64,000 nucleotides of DNA from Enterobacter oligotrophicus (GCF_009176645.1 NZ_AP019007.1:496001-560000); one strand, 5' to 3'. Shown: positions 1 through 9,418, counted from the stretch's first letter. Program-made: numbers and translations. Notes: generated by a model from the letters alone, not told the origin.

Positions 1-246
1 GGCGACTTTACCGTCTGTCGCTTTAACCAGACCGATAATCGCGCGCGCAAACGTTGATTTCCCGCAGCCTGATTCCCCCACCACGCCCAGGGTTTCCCCC
101 TCGTAGAGGCGTAGCGTGACACCATCGACCGCTTTCAGGGTTTTAGGTGGCTGCCAGAACCACTGTTTGCCGTCTTTGATATCAAAATGCACTTTGAGGT
201 CAGCGATTTCGAGCAGCACATTGCGTTTTTCATCTATTGCATTCAT
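1..246 (-). CDS. oppF: Oligopeptide ABC transporter ATP-binding protein OppF (N-terminal part, cut by window edge)
   Basis: Only the first 82 codons lie in the window; the rest continues beyond base 1. The visible part has the OppF N-terminus, including a KDGKQWFWQPPKTLKAVDG segment and a Walker A motif (GESGCGKST). OppF is one of two ATPases that power peptide import through OppBC. Its ATG overlaps the oppD stop codon (ATGA, 244-246), which indicates translational coupling. The match to remembered E. coli OppF is nearly residue for residue, so the identification is secure although the C-terminus is not seen. Confidence 0.95.
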   Translation of the reverse strand, partial: MNAIDEKRNVLLEIADLKVHFDIKDGKQWFWQPPKTLKAVDGVTLRLYEGETLGVVGESGCGKSTFARAIIGLVKATDGKVA

Positions 247-1256
247 ACCAGTTCCTCCAGCGGCTTAAAGCAGGCGCGCAGACGGCCTGGGGCAAACGCA
301 TCCAGCGGCGGAGCGCTGTTACAGATTTCCATCGCGTGCGGGCAACGTGGCTGGAACGGACAACCTTTCGGCAGGCGCAGCAGGTTTGGCGGATTCCCTG
401 GAATGGTCAGCAGAGATTCGCCTTCTGCATCGAGACGTGGCACTGCGTTCAGCAGGCCAATCGAGTACGGATGCGCAGGGTGGTAGAACACATCACGCGC
501 GTTGCCGTACTCCATGGTGCGCCCGGCATACATGACCAGCACCTTGTCACAGATACCGGCGACGACACCCAGATCGTGGGTAATCATAATGATTGCCGTG
601 TTGAATTCGTGCTTAAGTTCATTCAACAGGGTCATGATTTGCGCCTGAACGGTCACATCCAGCGCCGTGGTAGGTTCATCAGCAATCAGCAGTTTTGGCC
701 GACACAGCAGCGCCATCGCGATCATCACGCGCTGACGCATACCGCCCGAGAACTCGTGCGGGTACATGCGCATACGCTTACGGGCTTCCGGCATTTTTAC
801 CGCATCCAGCATTTTCACGGATTCGTCAAACGCTTCGGCTTTGCCCAGCCCTTTATGCAGCATCAACACTTCCATCAGCTGTTCGCCAACGCGCATGTAC
901 GGGTTTAGCGAGGTCATCGGGTCCTGAAAAATCATCGAAATCTGCTCGGCACGCAGTTTGTTCAGCTCCTGCTCCGGCAGGTTGAGGATCTCGCGACCGT
1001 TGAATTTCGCAGAACCGCCGATAACACCGTTCGCCGCCAGCAGACCCATCAGCGCAAACGCCGTCTGGGATTTCCCGGAGCCAGATTCGCCCACAATCCC
1101 CAATGTTTCACCTGCACGGAGGTTGAAATTGAGATCGTTTACAGCAGTTACGTCACCGTCTGGTGTTTTAAATGTCACCCGGAGGTCTTTCACATCCAGC
1201 AGAATGTTGCTCTGCCGTTGCGCCTGTGGCGCAGTTGCCGTTTCAATAATCGTCAT
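243..1256 (-). CDS. oppD: Oligopeptide ABC transporter ATP-binding protein OppD
   Basis: Cytoplasmic ATPase of the oligopeptide importer, 337 residues, the usual OppD length. Walker A GESGSGKS lies at residues 56-63, the ABC signature SGGMRQ at about 170-175 and Walker B LLIADEP at about 189-195. The C-terminal oligopeptide-transporter extension carries a cysteine cluster (GCPFQPRCPHAMEIC) typical of OppD/DppD. It sits between oppC (11 bases upstream) and oppF (4-base overlap) on the minus strand, so one polycistronic mRNA starting at oppA is expected. Nothing unusual was seen. Confidence 0.96.
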   Translation of the reverse strand: MTIIETATAPQAQRQSNILLDVKDLRVTFKTPDGDVTAVNDLNFNLRAGETLGIVGESGSGKSQTAFALMGLLAANGVIGGSAKFNGREILNLPEQELNKLRAEQISMIFQDPMTSLNPYMRVGEQLMEVLMLHKGLGKAEAFDESVKMLDAVKMPEARKRMRMYPHEFSGGMRQRVMIAMALLCRPKLLIADEPTTALDVTVQAQIMTLLNELKHEFNTAIIMITHDLGVVAGICDKVLVMYAGRTMEYGNARDVFYHPAHPYSIGLLNAVPRLDAEGESLLTIPGNPPNLLRLPKGCPFQPRCPHAMEICNSAPPLDAFAPGRLRACFKPLEELV

Positions 1257-1267
1257 GACGGCGCTCC

Positions 1268-2176
1268 TTAACGGTCTTTCGGATCGAGGGCATCACGCAG
1301 GCCATCGCCGATAAAGTTGAAACAAAACAGGGTAACGACCAGGAAGCCTGCCGGATACAACAGCAACCACGGCGACACTTCCATAGAGTTCGCGCCATCA
1401 CTCAGCAATGCGCCCCAGCTACTCAACGGCTCTTGTGTGCCCAGCCCCAAGAAGCTCAGGAAGGATTCGAACAGGATCATGCTTGGCACCAGCAGTGAGG
1501 CATATACCACCACCACACCCAGCACGTTCGGGACAATGTGGCGTACCACGATATTCCCCGTAGAAACACCCCCAACCTGCGCCGCTTCGATAAACTCTTT
1601 GCGTTTAAGGCTCAGCGTTTGCCCGCGCACGATACGCGCCATATCCAGCCAGGAAACCATTCCGATTGCCACGAAGATCAACAGGATATTCTGACCGAAG
1701 AAGGTCACCAGCAGGATCACGAAGAACATGAACGGGAAGGAGTTTAAGATCTCCAGCAGACGCATCATCACGGAGTCCACTTTTCCGCCCAGGTAGCCAG
1801 AAAGAGAGCCGTAAAGCGTGCCCAGGATCACCGCCACCAGCGCGGCGGCGATACCCACCATCAGCGAGATACGCCCGCCAATCGCCACACGAACCAGCAG
1901 GTCACGGCCTGAGGAGTCCGTCCCGAAATAGTGCCCGGACTCCATATCCGGCGCGCTGGACATCATGCCCCAGTCCGTATCGAAATAGGTGAATTGCGAC
2001 AACATCGGCGCAAGCGTGACAAACAGCGCAATGATCACCAGCACAATCAGGCTGGCGACGGCGGCGCGGTTGTGCATAAAACGACGACGGGCGTCCTGCC
2101 AGAGGCTGCGACCTTCCACTTCCAGTTTTTCACTGAAGTTTTCCAGCGCCTCGCTGTTTTTCTTACTCAACATCAT
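1268..2176 (-). CDS. oppC: Oligopeptide ABC transporter permease OppC
   Basis: Inner-membrane permease that pairs with OppB to form the peptide channel; 302 residues. After a cytoplasmic N-terminal tail comes a first membrane helix (about residues 40-60), then five further helices. The EAA loop that contacts the ATPases is visible as EAAQVGGVSTGNIVVRHI. The gene lies 12 bases after oppB and 11 bases before oppD, so it is an interior gene of the oppABCDF operon. The start is supported by co-linearity with E. coli OppC (MMLSKKNSEALENFSE). Confidence 0.96.
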   Translation of the reverse strand: MMLSKKNSEALENFSEKLEVEGRSLWQDARRRFMHNRAAVASLIVLVIIALFVTLAPMLSQFTYFDTDWGMMSSAPDMESGHYFGTDSSGRDLLVRVAIGGRISLMVGIAAALVAVILGTLYGSLSGYLGGKVDSVMMRLLEILNSFPFMFFVILLVTFFGQNILLIFVAIGMVSWLDMARIVRGQTLSLKRKEFIEAAQVGGVSTGNIVVRHIVPNVLGVVVVYASLLVPSMILFESFLSFLGLGTQEPLSSWGALLSDGANSMEVSPWLLLYPAGFLVVTLFCFNFIGDGLRDALDPKDR

Positions 2177-2188
2177 GGCGTGCTCCAG

Positions 2189-3109
2189 TTAGTAACGGAT
2201 TTTCGGGTCGATGACGGCATACAGCACATCGACGATGGCGTTAAAGAGAATCGTCAACGCACCGACAAGGATTGTCAGACTCAATACCAGCGAATAGTCG
2301 CGGTTAAGCGCGCCGTTAACAAACAGCTGACCAATACCCGGCAGGCCATAGATGGTTTCAATAACCATTGACCCGGTAATGATACCGACGAAGGCCGGGC
2401 CCATGTAGGACAGGACGGGCAACAGCGCAGGCTTGAGCGCATGGCGGAAGATAATGCGGCGCATTGGTAGCCCTTTCGCTCGCGCCGTGCGGATGAAGTT
2501 AGAGTGCAAGACTTCAATCATTGAACCACGGGTAATACGCGCGATACTGGCAATATAGGCCAGCGATAATGCCACCATCGGCAAAATCATGAACTTGAGC
2601 GCCCCGCCGTTCCAGCCGCCACCGGGCAGCCATTTCAGCGTGATGGCAAATATCATTACCAGCAATGGCGCGACAACGAAGCTGGGGATAACCACCCCGG
2701 TCATTGCGACCCCCATTACGGCATAATCCCATTTGGTATTTTGTTTTAGCGCGGCGATAACGCCCGCAGTGACGCCGAGGACGACAGCCAGGATAAATGC
2801 CGCAGCACCTAATTTCGCTGACACAGGGAAGCTCGAAGCCACCAGGTCGTTAACGGAATAGTCTTTATATTTGAATGACGGTCCGAAATCACCGTGCGCA
2901 AGTTGCTTCAGATAATTGAAGTATTGGGTGGCGATAGGATCGTTTAAGTGGTATTTCGCTTCGATGTTGGCCATCACTTCTGGCGGCAGCGTACGTTCTC
3001 CGGTAAAAGGGCTTCCCGGTGCAAGACGCATCATGAAGAAGGAAATCGTAATTAGAATAAATAGCGTTGGAATCGCTTCAAGACAGCGACGTAGGATAAA
3101 TTTCAACAT
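2189..3109 (-). CDS. oppB: Oligopeptide ABC transporter permease OppB
   Basis: Inner-membrane permease, 306 residues, beginning MLKFILRRCLEAIPTL with a first helix that includes FILITISFFMMRLAPG. This start is the standard form of the OppB/DppB family. The EAA-type loop (RTARAKGLPMRRIIFRHALKPALLP) lies in the second half. It forms the translocation pathway with OppC. The gene is 84 bases downstream of oppA, a gap larger than elsewhere in the operon. In E. coli, oppA is made in excess over the other subunits, and this spacing is compatible with that. Confidence 0.96.
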   Translation of the reverse strand: MLKFILRRCLEAIPTLFILITISFFMMRLAPGSPFTGERTLPPEVMANIEAKYHLNDPIATQYFNYLKQLAHGDFGPSFKYKDYSVNDLVASSFPVSAKLGAAAFILAVVLGVTAGVIAALKQNTKWDYAVMGVAMTGVVIPSFVVAPLLVMIFAITLKWLPGGGWNGGALKFMILPMVALSLAYIASIARITRGSMIEVLHSNFIRTARAKGLPMRRIIFRHALKPALLPVLSYMGPAFVGIITGSMVIETIYGLPGIGQLFVNGALNRDYSLVLSLTILVGALTILFNAIVDVLYAVIDPKIRY

Positions 3110-3193
3110 TGCCCGTACCTTCTGGCCTGTGCCTATATTATATGATGATGGTTAGACACCGTGGGGCGAGCCTGCCCGCCCCACTCATTGCCA

Positions 3194-4825
3194 TTAATGC
3201 TTGATAATATACAAGTTTTTAACGTAGATATTATCCATCGGGTCTTTACCGGTATAACCACCTACCCACGGCTTAACCAGACGGGCGTTAACGTAGTAGT
3301 AAACCGGAACGATCGCGGAGTCTTTATCCAGCTGCTGCTCAGCTTTGGAGTACAGTTCGGTACGCTGTGCTTCGTCAGTCGCTTTCAGGGTGTCGCCGAT
3401 CAGCTTGTCAAACGCCGGGCTCTTATAGTGAGCCGTGTTGTTTGAGCTGTCGCTCAGCATGGTGTTCAGGAAAGAGGTCGGTTCGTTATAGTCCGCACAC
3501 CAGCCTGCACGTGCCACATCAAAGGTGCCCTGATGACGGCTATCCAGGAAGGTTTTCCACTCCTGGTTTTCCAGCTTCACGTTCGCACCCAGGTTCTTTT
3601 TCCAGATCGAGGAGACGGCGATAGCCAGCTTTTTGTGCAGGTCAGAGGTGTTATACAGCAGGCTGAAGGTCAGCGGTTTGTCTGCGGTATAACCCGCTTC
3701 GGCCAGCAGTTTCTTCGCTTCTGCGTTACGCTGCTCCTGCGTCATTTTGAACCACTCTGGCTCGGTCAGTTTCGCGCCATCGGTGTACGGCGGGGTGTAG
3801 CTGTATGCTGGCAGATCGCCCTGGTTCTTCACTTTGTTGACGATGATATCGCGATCCAGAGCCAGCTTCAGTGCGGTACGAACGCGCACATCAGTAAATG
3901 GCGCTTTCTGGTTGTTGATTTCGTAGTAGTAAGTACACAGATACGGATCGACGTGGACTTCTTTAGGGATCTCTTTTTTCAGCTTCTGGAACAGTTCAAT
4001 CGGCATGTTGTTATAAGTCATGTCGATTTCACCGCTGCGGTAGCGGTTAACGTCTGTCACTTCAGAGGCAATTGGCAGGTAGGTTACCTGGTTAATCACG
4101 GTCTTCGCGTTGTCCCAATAGTTAGGGTTACGCTCAAGATCGATACGTTCGTTAACCACCCAGGCTTTCAGCTTATACGCCCCGTTGGTGACGATATTGG
4201 CAGGCTGAGTCCATTTCTCACCGAATTTTTCCACAGCGGCTTTCGGTACCGGAGAAACTGATGGGTGAACCAGCAGTTTATAGAAGTACGGAACAGGTTC
4301 GCTCAACGTCACTTCAAAGGTATTGGCGTCGATGGCTTTCACGCCCAGATCGGTAACCGGTTTTTTGCCGGCAATGATGTCATCAATATTGGCAATGTGG
4401 CCGTACTGCAGATAGCTCGCATAGGGCGAAGCGGTATTTGGATTCGCCAGACGCTGCCAGCTATACACGAAGTCTTCCGCAGTAACTGGCGTACCGTCTG
4501 ACCATTTCGCATCTTTACGCAGATGGAAGGTCCAGACTTTGAAATCTTTGTTTTCCCATTTTTCTGCCACACCCGGTGCCGGGTGGCCGTCTACGTCGGT
4601 CACCAGCAGGCCTTCGAACAGGTCGCGGTTAACGTTAGACTCAGGAACGCCTTCAATTTTGTGCGGATCAAGAGATTGTACTTCCGCACCGTTGTTACGC
4701 ACCAGCGTCTGTTTCTCAGCCAGTTGAACACCTGCAGGAACGTCCGCAGCCATTGCAGCGTTGCCTGTGATTAGCGCAGTTAAAATTCCCGCCGCTACCA
4801 GACTTTTTTTTGTGATGATGGACAT
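3194..4825 (-). CDS. oppA: Periplasmic oligopeptide-binding protein OppA
   Basis: Periplasmic receptor that binds peptides of two to five residues and delivers them to OppBCDF; 543 residues, the family length. A Sec signal peptide is visible: basic start (MSIITKKS), hydrophobic core, and a likely AMA|AD cleavage after residue 26. The mature part is SBP family 5 (VQSLDPHKIEGVPESN, FHLRKDAKWSDG). It is the first gene of the operon. In E. coli and Salmonella the oppA leader is repressed by the GcvB small RNA and the operon responds to Lrp; those are family facts, and the GcvB pairing site was not verified here. Confidence 0.97.
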   Translation of the reverse strand: MSIITKKSLVAAGILTALITGNAAMAADVPAGVQLAEKQTLVRNNGAEVQSLDPHKIEGVPESNVNRDLFEGLLVTDVDGHPAPGVAEKWENKDFKVWTFHLRKDAKWSDGTPVTAEDFVYSWQRLANPNTASPYASYLQYGHIANIDDIIAGKKPVTDLGVKAIDANTFEVTLSEPVPYFYKLLVHPSVSPVPKAAVEKFGEKWTQPANIVTNGAYKLKAWVVNERIDLERNPNYWDNAKTVINQVTYLPIASEVTDVNRYRSGEIDMTYNNMPIELFQKLKKEIPKEVHVDPYLCTYYYEINNQKAPFTDVRVRTALKLALDRDIIVNKVKNQGDLPAYSYTPPYTDGAKLTEPEWFKMTQEQRNAEAKKLLAEAGYTADKPLTFSLLYNTSDLHKKLAIAVSSIWKKNLGANVKLENQEWKTFLDSRHQGTFDVARAGWCADYNEPTSFLNTMLSDSSNNTAHYKSPAFDKLIGDTLKATDEAQRTELYSKAEQQLDKDSAIVPVYYYVNARLVKPWVGGYTGKDPMDNIYVKNLYIIKH

Positions 4826-5000
4826 TGTGTTGATACTCCACTCATTATAATGACTGGCCTTCGCCAGCTGTGTAATCCCCTTTTGGGGCCTGTACAGCGC
4901 AGGAGTTTTTTTTGCTGCTGTCAGGTTCTTTTTTTACTTCTTGCTATCACCGACTTTTTATTACTGACCGCTCGTATGGCCGTCTTGCGTCGATTCATTA

Positions 5001-5026
5001 ACACGTCACCCCTGTCTGTGACGTGT
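5001..5026 (-). promoter_or_regulatory. Inverted repeat in the oppA leader/promoter region
   Basis: ACACGTCAC and GTGACGTGT form a perfect 9-base-pair inverted repeat separated by 8 bases. It lies 175-200 bases upstream of the oppA start codon. It could be an mRNA hairpin in a long leader or a dimeric operator. No poly-U tract follows on either strand, so it is not an intrinsic terminator. Confidence 0.45.
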
Positions 5027-5555
5027 ATTGGATATCTGAGAAGAGGACTATATGAAAATAATTCTCATCTACTTGTTTAGTGCTGCAAAATATAAGGCCG
5101 GAAAGTACCAAAAGGCGGAAACTCTCGCCAATACATTTTGCAAATTTGTTAAGCAATTCTCTTTTACGCCGAGTGCCGTTTCTTGGGGGGCAGCCCTGCC
5201 CGACATCAAATACCAGGAAAATCCCCTGTTATTCAATAGAGTAGAGAAAAGTATCTCTCTTCGCGCGTCGCTGCGCTATCATCGGCTGGATTTGTACAAA
5301 AAATTAACAACTGATTATTATTTAGCACATTCCTCTGGGGGAACGTTAAAATTACTAATATCATTTCGGTTATCTCTCAGCAAGCCCCAGAGTATCATGT
5401 GAGGAAAATAACAGTGAGTTTGAAGGTTTTTCATGCAAGGTAGCGAAGGAGGGATTAATAACTCTTTGAAAACTAACAAAAGACAATTATTAGCAGAATT
5501 TATTATGGCTCGTGCATTTTTCAACTTTATTTATATGATTTGCTGATAATCACGT

Positions 5556-5581
5556 AAAAAAAACGGAGCGCATGCCCCGTT
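5556..5581 (-). terminator. Rho-independent terminator of ychE
   Basis: Read on the minus strand, a GC-rich stem (AACGGGG pairing with CTCCGTT, including one G-U pair) is followed by eight T residues. It starts 17 bases after the ychE stop codon and separates ychE transcription from oppA. Confidence 0.75.
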
Positions 5582-5597
5582 CTTTCATATGAAATAA

Positions 5598-6245
5598 TCA
5601 GTGTAATAGTCCGGGGAAAATGCTCTTGATCCCGGTGACGATGAATTCGATACCCAACGCCATCAATAAAAGGCCCATGATACGGGTGATAACGTTGATT
5701 CCCGTCTGCCCCAGCAAACGTACCAGCCACGGTGCCATGCGGAAGACTCCCCAGCAGCAGAGCGCGAAAACGGCAATGGCGACGGAAAAACCGATAAGAT
5801 GCATCAGGTTGTGGTAGCGAGTCCCCCACACTATCGTCGAACTGATGGCCCCAGGGCCTGCCATTAGCGGTAACGCCAGCGGCACAACGCCAATGCTTTC
5901 ACGGATCGCCGTTTCTGATTTTTCCTGCTTGTTCTGCTTATCTTCCCCCAGCTTGCCGCTGATCATCGACATGGCGATGGTCACAACCAGAATCCCACCA
6001 GCAATACGGAATGAATCAATCGAGATCCCGAACAACTGCAGAATGGCATCGCCAAGAAAAAGCGAAGTAAGCAAAATGATAGCCACTGACAGGTTAGCCG
6101 TCAGATTGGTTTTGTTCCTGGCCGCTGCCGTTTGATAGCTGGTCATACTAATGAAGACCGGAATGATCCCTACCGGGTTCACCAGTGCAAACAAACCAAT
6201 AAAAAACTTAAAATATGTCGGGAAATCAAAGAGCGTTTGAATCAC
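5598..6245 (-). CDS. ychE: MarC/UPF0056 family inner-membrane protein YchE
   Basis: Integral membrane protein of the MarC (UPF0056) family, 215 residues, matching E. coli YchE nearly residue for residue. About six membrane helices are visible, for example FFIGLFALVNPVGIIPVFI near the N-terminus and IMGLLLMALGIEFIVTGI at the C-terminus. The conserved family motif LALPLMAGPGAIS is present in the middle. The molecular function of the family is not established, and an early link to multiple antibiotic resistance for MarC was later withdrawn. The gene stands alone between oppA and the divergent adhE and ends at its own terminator. Confidence 0.93.
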   Translation of the reverse strand: MIQTLFDFPTYFKFFIGLFALVNPVGIIPVFISMTSYQTAAARNKTNLTANLSVAIILLTSLFLGDAILQLFGISIDSFRIAGGILVVTIAMSMISGKLGEDKQNKQEKSETAIRESIGVVPLALPLMAGPGAISSTIVWGTRYHNLMHLIGFSVAIAVFALCCWGVFRMAPWLVRLLGQTGINVITRIMGLLLMALGIEFIVTGIKSIFPGLLH

Positions 6246-6724
6246 GTGTAGCTCCGCTAATGAGCATGGCCTGAGACTAAAAATGTGTCATGGTTAAACC
6301 GCGCTGAAGATACGCTTTTTATGCGCATACTTCATCAGAAATCTGAGTCAAAATGCCCTCATTTCATGATGTTAAATATTTGTAGAATCAATGATAGAAG
6401 CGCTTCCAATAGTTACGTAATTATTTAACAGTGGAATAATCATGGCGAAATAACCCTGCTGAAAGGTATCAGCTTGTGAGAAAATTGACGCAGATCATGA
6501 TTTTCGTACTCAGAAGTGAGTAATCTTGATTACGCCGCCAGGGAGATCACCCGTCAAAAAGGTATGATGCTAAGGTAAGGCTCTTTTAGTAAATTAGTGA
6601 GCTGGAGCAAGAAGTAACCCTTTGTTTTAATGTGTATTACGCAAGGGTTATCGGCTCTGACTATACTGTCTGACGTATCGAGCGCTGGTTTACTAAAAGA
6701 GTTTAACATTATCAGGAGAGCATT
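6246..6724 (+). promoter_or_regulatory. adhE promoter and long 5' leader
   Basis: This 479-base divergent region serves adhE (right) and ychE (left). A perfect 10-base palindrome GAAGCGCTTC at 6397-6406 resembles a LacI/GalR-family operator such as Cra, which regulates adhE in E. coli. An imperfect FNR-like TTGAC-N4-ATCAT occurs near 6484. The leader close to the gene contains two inverted repeats: TAACCCTT/AAGGGTTA (6615-6622 and 6643-6650), nested inside a longer pair described separately. A purine-rich ribosome binding site (CAGGAGAG) precedes the ATG at 6725. Confidence 0.65.
6578..6704 (+). repeat. Long-range inverted repeat in the adhE leader
   Basis: CTCTTTTAGTAAA at 6581-6593 and its exact complement TTTACTAAAAGAG at 6689-6701 can pair over 13 bases; two G-U pairs and one A-U pair extend this to 16. 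The intervening 95 bases contain a second nested hairpin. The 3' arm ends about 10 bases before the adhE ribosome binding site. In E. coli, adhE translation depends on RNase III cleavage of a structured leader, so this pairing is a good candidate for that structure. Confidence 0.7.
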
Positions 6725-9403
6725 ATGGCTGTTACCAATATCGCTGAACTGAACGCACTCGTCGAGCGCGTGAAAAAAGCACAGCGTGAATATGCCAATT
6801 TCACCCAAGAACAGGTTGATAAAATCTTCCGCGCGGCCGCTCTGGCTGCTGCAGATGCTCGAATCCCTCTCGCTAAAATGGCCGTTGCCGAATCCGGCAT
6901 GGGTATCGTTGAAGATAAAGTGATCAAAAACCACTTTGCTTCTGAGTATATCTACAACGCCTATAAAGATGAGAAAACCTGCGGCGTGCTGTCTGAAGAC
7001 GACACATTCGGTACTATCACCATTGCAGAACCTATCGGCATCATTTGCGGTATCGTTCCAACCACTAACCCAACGTCTACCGCTATCTTCAAATCGCTTA
7101 TCAGCCTGAAGACCCGTAACGCAATTATCTTCTCTCCACATCCACGTGCTAAAGATGCGACAAACAAAGCAGCAGATATCGTTCTGCAGGCCGCAATCGC
7201 AGCTGGCGCACCAAAAGATCTGATTGGCTGGATTGATCAACCGTCCGTTGAACTGTCTAACGCACTGATGCATCACCCTGACATTAACCTGATTCTGGCG
7301 ACCGGTGGTCCTGGTATGGTTAAAGCAGCGTACAGCTCCGGTAAACCTGCTATCGGCGTAGGCGCGGGTAACACTCCTGTTGTTATCGACGAAACGGCTG
7401 ATATCAAACGTGCTGTTGCTTCTGTTCTGATGTCCAAAACCTTCGACAACGGTGTTATCTGTGCTTCTGAACAGTCTGTTGTTGTGGTTGATTCCGTTTA
7501 CGACGCCGTTCGTGAACGTTTCGCCAGCCACGGTGGCTATCTGCTGCAAGGTAAAGAGCTGAAAGCTGTTCAGGACATCATCCTGAAAAATGGCGCACTG
7601 AACGCCGCTATCGTTGGTCAGCCAGCGTACAAAATTGCAGAGCTTGCAGGCTTTACCGTTCCGGCTACCACTAAGATCCTGATCGGTGAAGTAACCGTTG
7701 TTGACGAAAGCGAGCCATTTGCTCACGAAAAACTGTCCCCTACGCTTGCAATGTACCGTGCGAAAGATTTCGACGACGCGGTAGAGAAAGCAGAGAAACT
7801 GGTCGCCATGGGCGGTATCGGTCACACCTCTTGCCTGTACACCGACCAGGACAACCAGCCAGAACGTGTTGCTCACTTCGGTCAGAAGATGAAAACCGCA
7901 CGTATCCTGATTAACACCCCGGCTTCTCAGGGTGGTATCGGTGACCTGTACAACTTTAAACTCGCACCTTCCCTGACTCTGGGTTGTGGTTCCTGGGGTG
8001 GTAACTCCATCTCTGAAAACGTTGGTCCAAAACACCTGATCAACAAGAAAACCGTTGCTAAGCGAGCTGAAAACATGTTGTGGCACAAACTTCCGAAATC
8101 TATCTACTTCCGCCGTGGCTCTCTGCCAATCGCGCTGGATGAAGTGATTACTGATGGCCACAAACGTGCGCTCATCGTGACTGACCGTTTCCTGTTCAAC
8201 AACGGCTACGCAGACCAGATCACCTCTGTACTGAAAGCCTCTGGCGTCGAAACTGAAGTCTTCTTTGAAGTTGAAGCTGACCCGACACTGAGCGTTGTAC
8301 GCAAAGGTGCTGAACTGGCAAACTCCTTCAAACCAGATGTGATTATCGCACTGGGTGGTGGTTCCCCAATGGACGCCGCGAAGATCATGTGGGTCATGTA
8401 CGAGCATCCGGAAACCCACTTCGAAGAACTGGCACTGCGCTTTATGGATATCCGTAAACGTATCTACAAGTTCCCGAAAATGGGCGTGAAAGCGAAAATG
8501 ATCGCCGTCACCACCACGTCCGGTACGGGTTCAGAAGTCACACCGTTTGCGGTTGTGACTGATGACGCCACCGGTCAGAAATACCCACTGGCTGACTATG
8601 CACTGACTCCGGATATGGCTATCGTTGACGCCAACCTGGTGATGGATATGCCGAAATCACTGTGTGCATTTGGTGGTCTGGATGCCGTCACTCACGCCCT
8701 GGAAGCCTATGTTTCCGTACTGGCCTCTGAGTTCTCTGACGGTCAGGCTCTGCAGGCTCTGAAACTGCTGAAAGAAAACCTGCCAGCATCTTATAACGAA
8801 GGGTCTAAAAACCCGGTAGCGCGTGAACGTGTACACAGTGCCGCAACTATCGCAGGTATCGCGTTTGCGAACGCCTTCCTGGGTGTTTGCCACTCAATGG
8901 CACACAAACTGGGTTCTCAGTTCCACATTCCTCACGGTCTGGCGAACGCCCTGTTGATCAGCAACGTTATTCGTTATAACGCCAACGACAACCCAACCAA
9001 GCAGACTGCTTTCAGTCAGTACGACCGTCCGCAAGCACGTCGTCGTTACGCTGAAATTGCAGACCATCTGGGTCTGAGCGCGCCGGGCGACCGTACCGCT
9101 GCGAAAATCGAGAAACTGCTGGCATGGCTTGACAGCATCAAAGCAGAGCTGGGTATTCCTAAATCTATCCGTGAAGCAGGCGTTCAGGAAGCTGACTTCC
9201 TCGCTCACGTAGATAAGCTCTCTGAAGATGCATTCGATGACCAGTGTACCGGTGCTAACCCACGTTACCCGCTGATCTCCGAGCTGAAACAGATCCTGAT
9301 GGATACCTACTACGGCCGTGAGTACAAAGAAGGCGACGTTGTTGCTGCAAAAGTTGAAGCTCCTGCAGTAAAAGCTGACAAAAAAGCGAAGAAAAGCGCT
9401 TAA
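6725..9403 (+). CDS. adhE: Bifunctional acetaldehyde-CoA/alcohol dehydrogenase AdhE
   Basis: Cytoplasmic fermentative enzyme, 892 residues (E. coli 891), that reduces acetyl-CoA through acetaldehyde to ethanol and regenerates two NAD+. The N-terminal half is a CoA-dependent aldehyde dehydrogenase with catalytic Cys246 in NGVICASEQ. A linker leads to a C-terminal iron-dependent alcohol dehydrogenase with the GGGSPMDAAK cofactor motif and metal-binding histidines around GVCHSMAHKLG and FHIPHG. The enzyme forms long filaments (spirosomes) in E. coli. The gene is monocistronic, with a 479-base regulatory region upstream and a terminator directly after it. Codon usage is strongly biased, as in highly expressed genes. 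Confidence 0.98.
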   Translation: MAVTNIAELNALVERVKKAQREYANFTQEQVDKIFRAAALAAADARIPLAKMAVAESGMGIVEDKVIKNHFASEYIYNAYKDEKTCGVLSEDDTFGTITIAEPIGIICGIVPTTNPTSTAIFKSLISLKTRNAIIFSPHPRAKDATNKAADIVLQAAIAAGAPKDLIGWIDQPSVELSNALMHHPDINLILATGGPGMVKAAYSSGKPAIGVGAGNTPVVIDETADIKRAVASVLMSKTFDNGVICASEQSVVVVDSVYDAVRERFASHGGYLLQGKELKAVQDIILKNGALNAAIVGQPAYKIAELAGFTVPATTKILIGEVTVVDESEPFAHEKLSPTLAMYRAKDFDDAVEKAEKLVAMGGIGHTSCLYTDQDNQPERVAHFGQKMKTARILINTPASQGGIGDLYNFKLAPSLTLGCGSWGGNSISENVGPKHLINKKTVAKRAENMLWHKLPKSIYFRRGSLPIALDEVITDGHKRALIVTDRFLFNNGYADQITSVLKASGVETEVFFEVEADPTLSVVRKGAELANSFKPDVIIALGGGSPMDAAKIMWVMYEHPETHFEELALRFMDIRKRIYKFPKMGVKAKMIAVTTTSGTGSEVTPFAVVTDDATGQKYPLADYALTPDMAIVDANLVMDMPKSLCAFGGLDAVTHALEAYVSVLASEFSDGQALQALKLLKENLPASYNEGSKNPVARERVHSAATIAGIAFANAFLGVCHSMAHKLGSQFHIPHGLANALLISNVIRYNANDNPTKQTAFSQYDRPQARRRYAEIADHLGLSAPGDRTAAKIEKLLAWLDSIKAELGIPKSIREAGVQEADFLAHVDKLSEDAFDDQCTGANPRYPLISELKQILMDTYYGREYKEGDVVAAKVEAPAVKADKKAKKSA

Positions 9404-9418
9404 TTGACAGCCTGATAA

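Larger units (their letters stand above)
4826..5597. other. oppA upstream region and ychE 3' region, no protein gene
   Basis: This 772-base stretch separates oppA from ychE, both read leftward. It holds the oppA leader and promoter, a perfect inverted repeat at 5001-5026 and a rho-independent terminator for ychE at 5556-5581. A 116-codon open frame at 5052-5402 on the plus strand has no recognisable domain, no convincing ribosome binding site and poor codon usage; I do not call it a gene. The AT-rich composition around 5050-5550 fits a regulatory region of the kind bound by Lrp or H-NS, which is inference. Confidence 0.6.

Noticed and set aside
5052..5402. 116-codon plus-strand frame between oppA and ychE
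   Set aside because: No homology, no clear ribosome binding site, unusual composition; it fits a regulatory AT-rich region.
6554..8419. 621-codon open frame antisense to adhE
   Set aside because: It lies opposite a highly biased, clearly real gene, has cysteine- and phenylalanine-rich sequence typical of antisense frames, and no domain.
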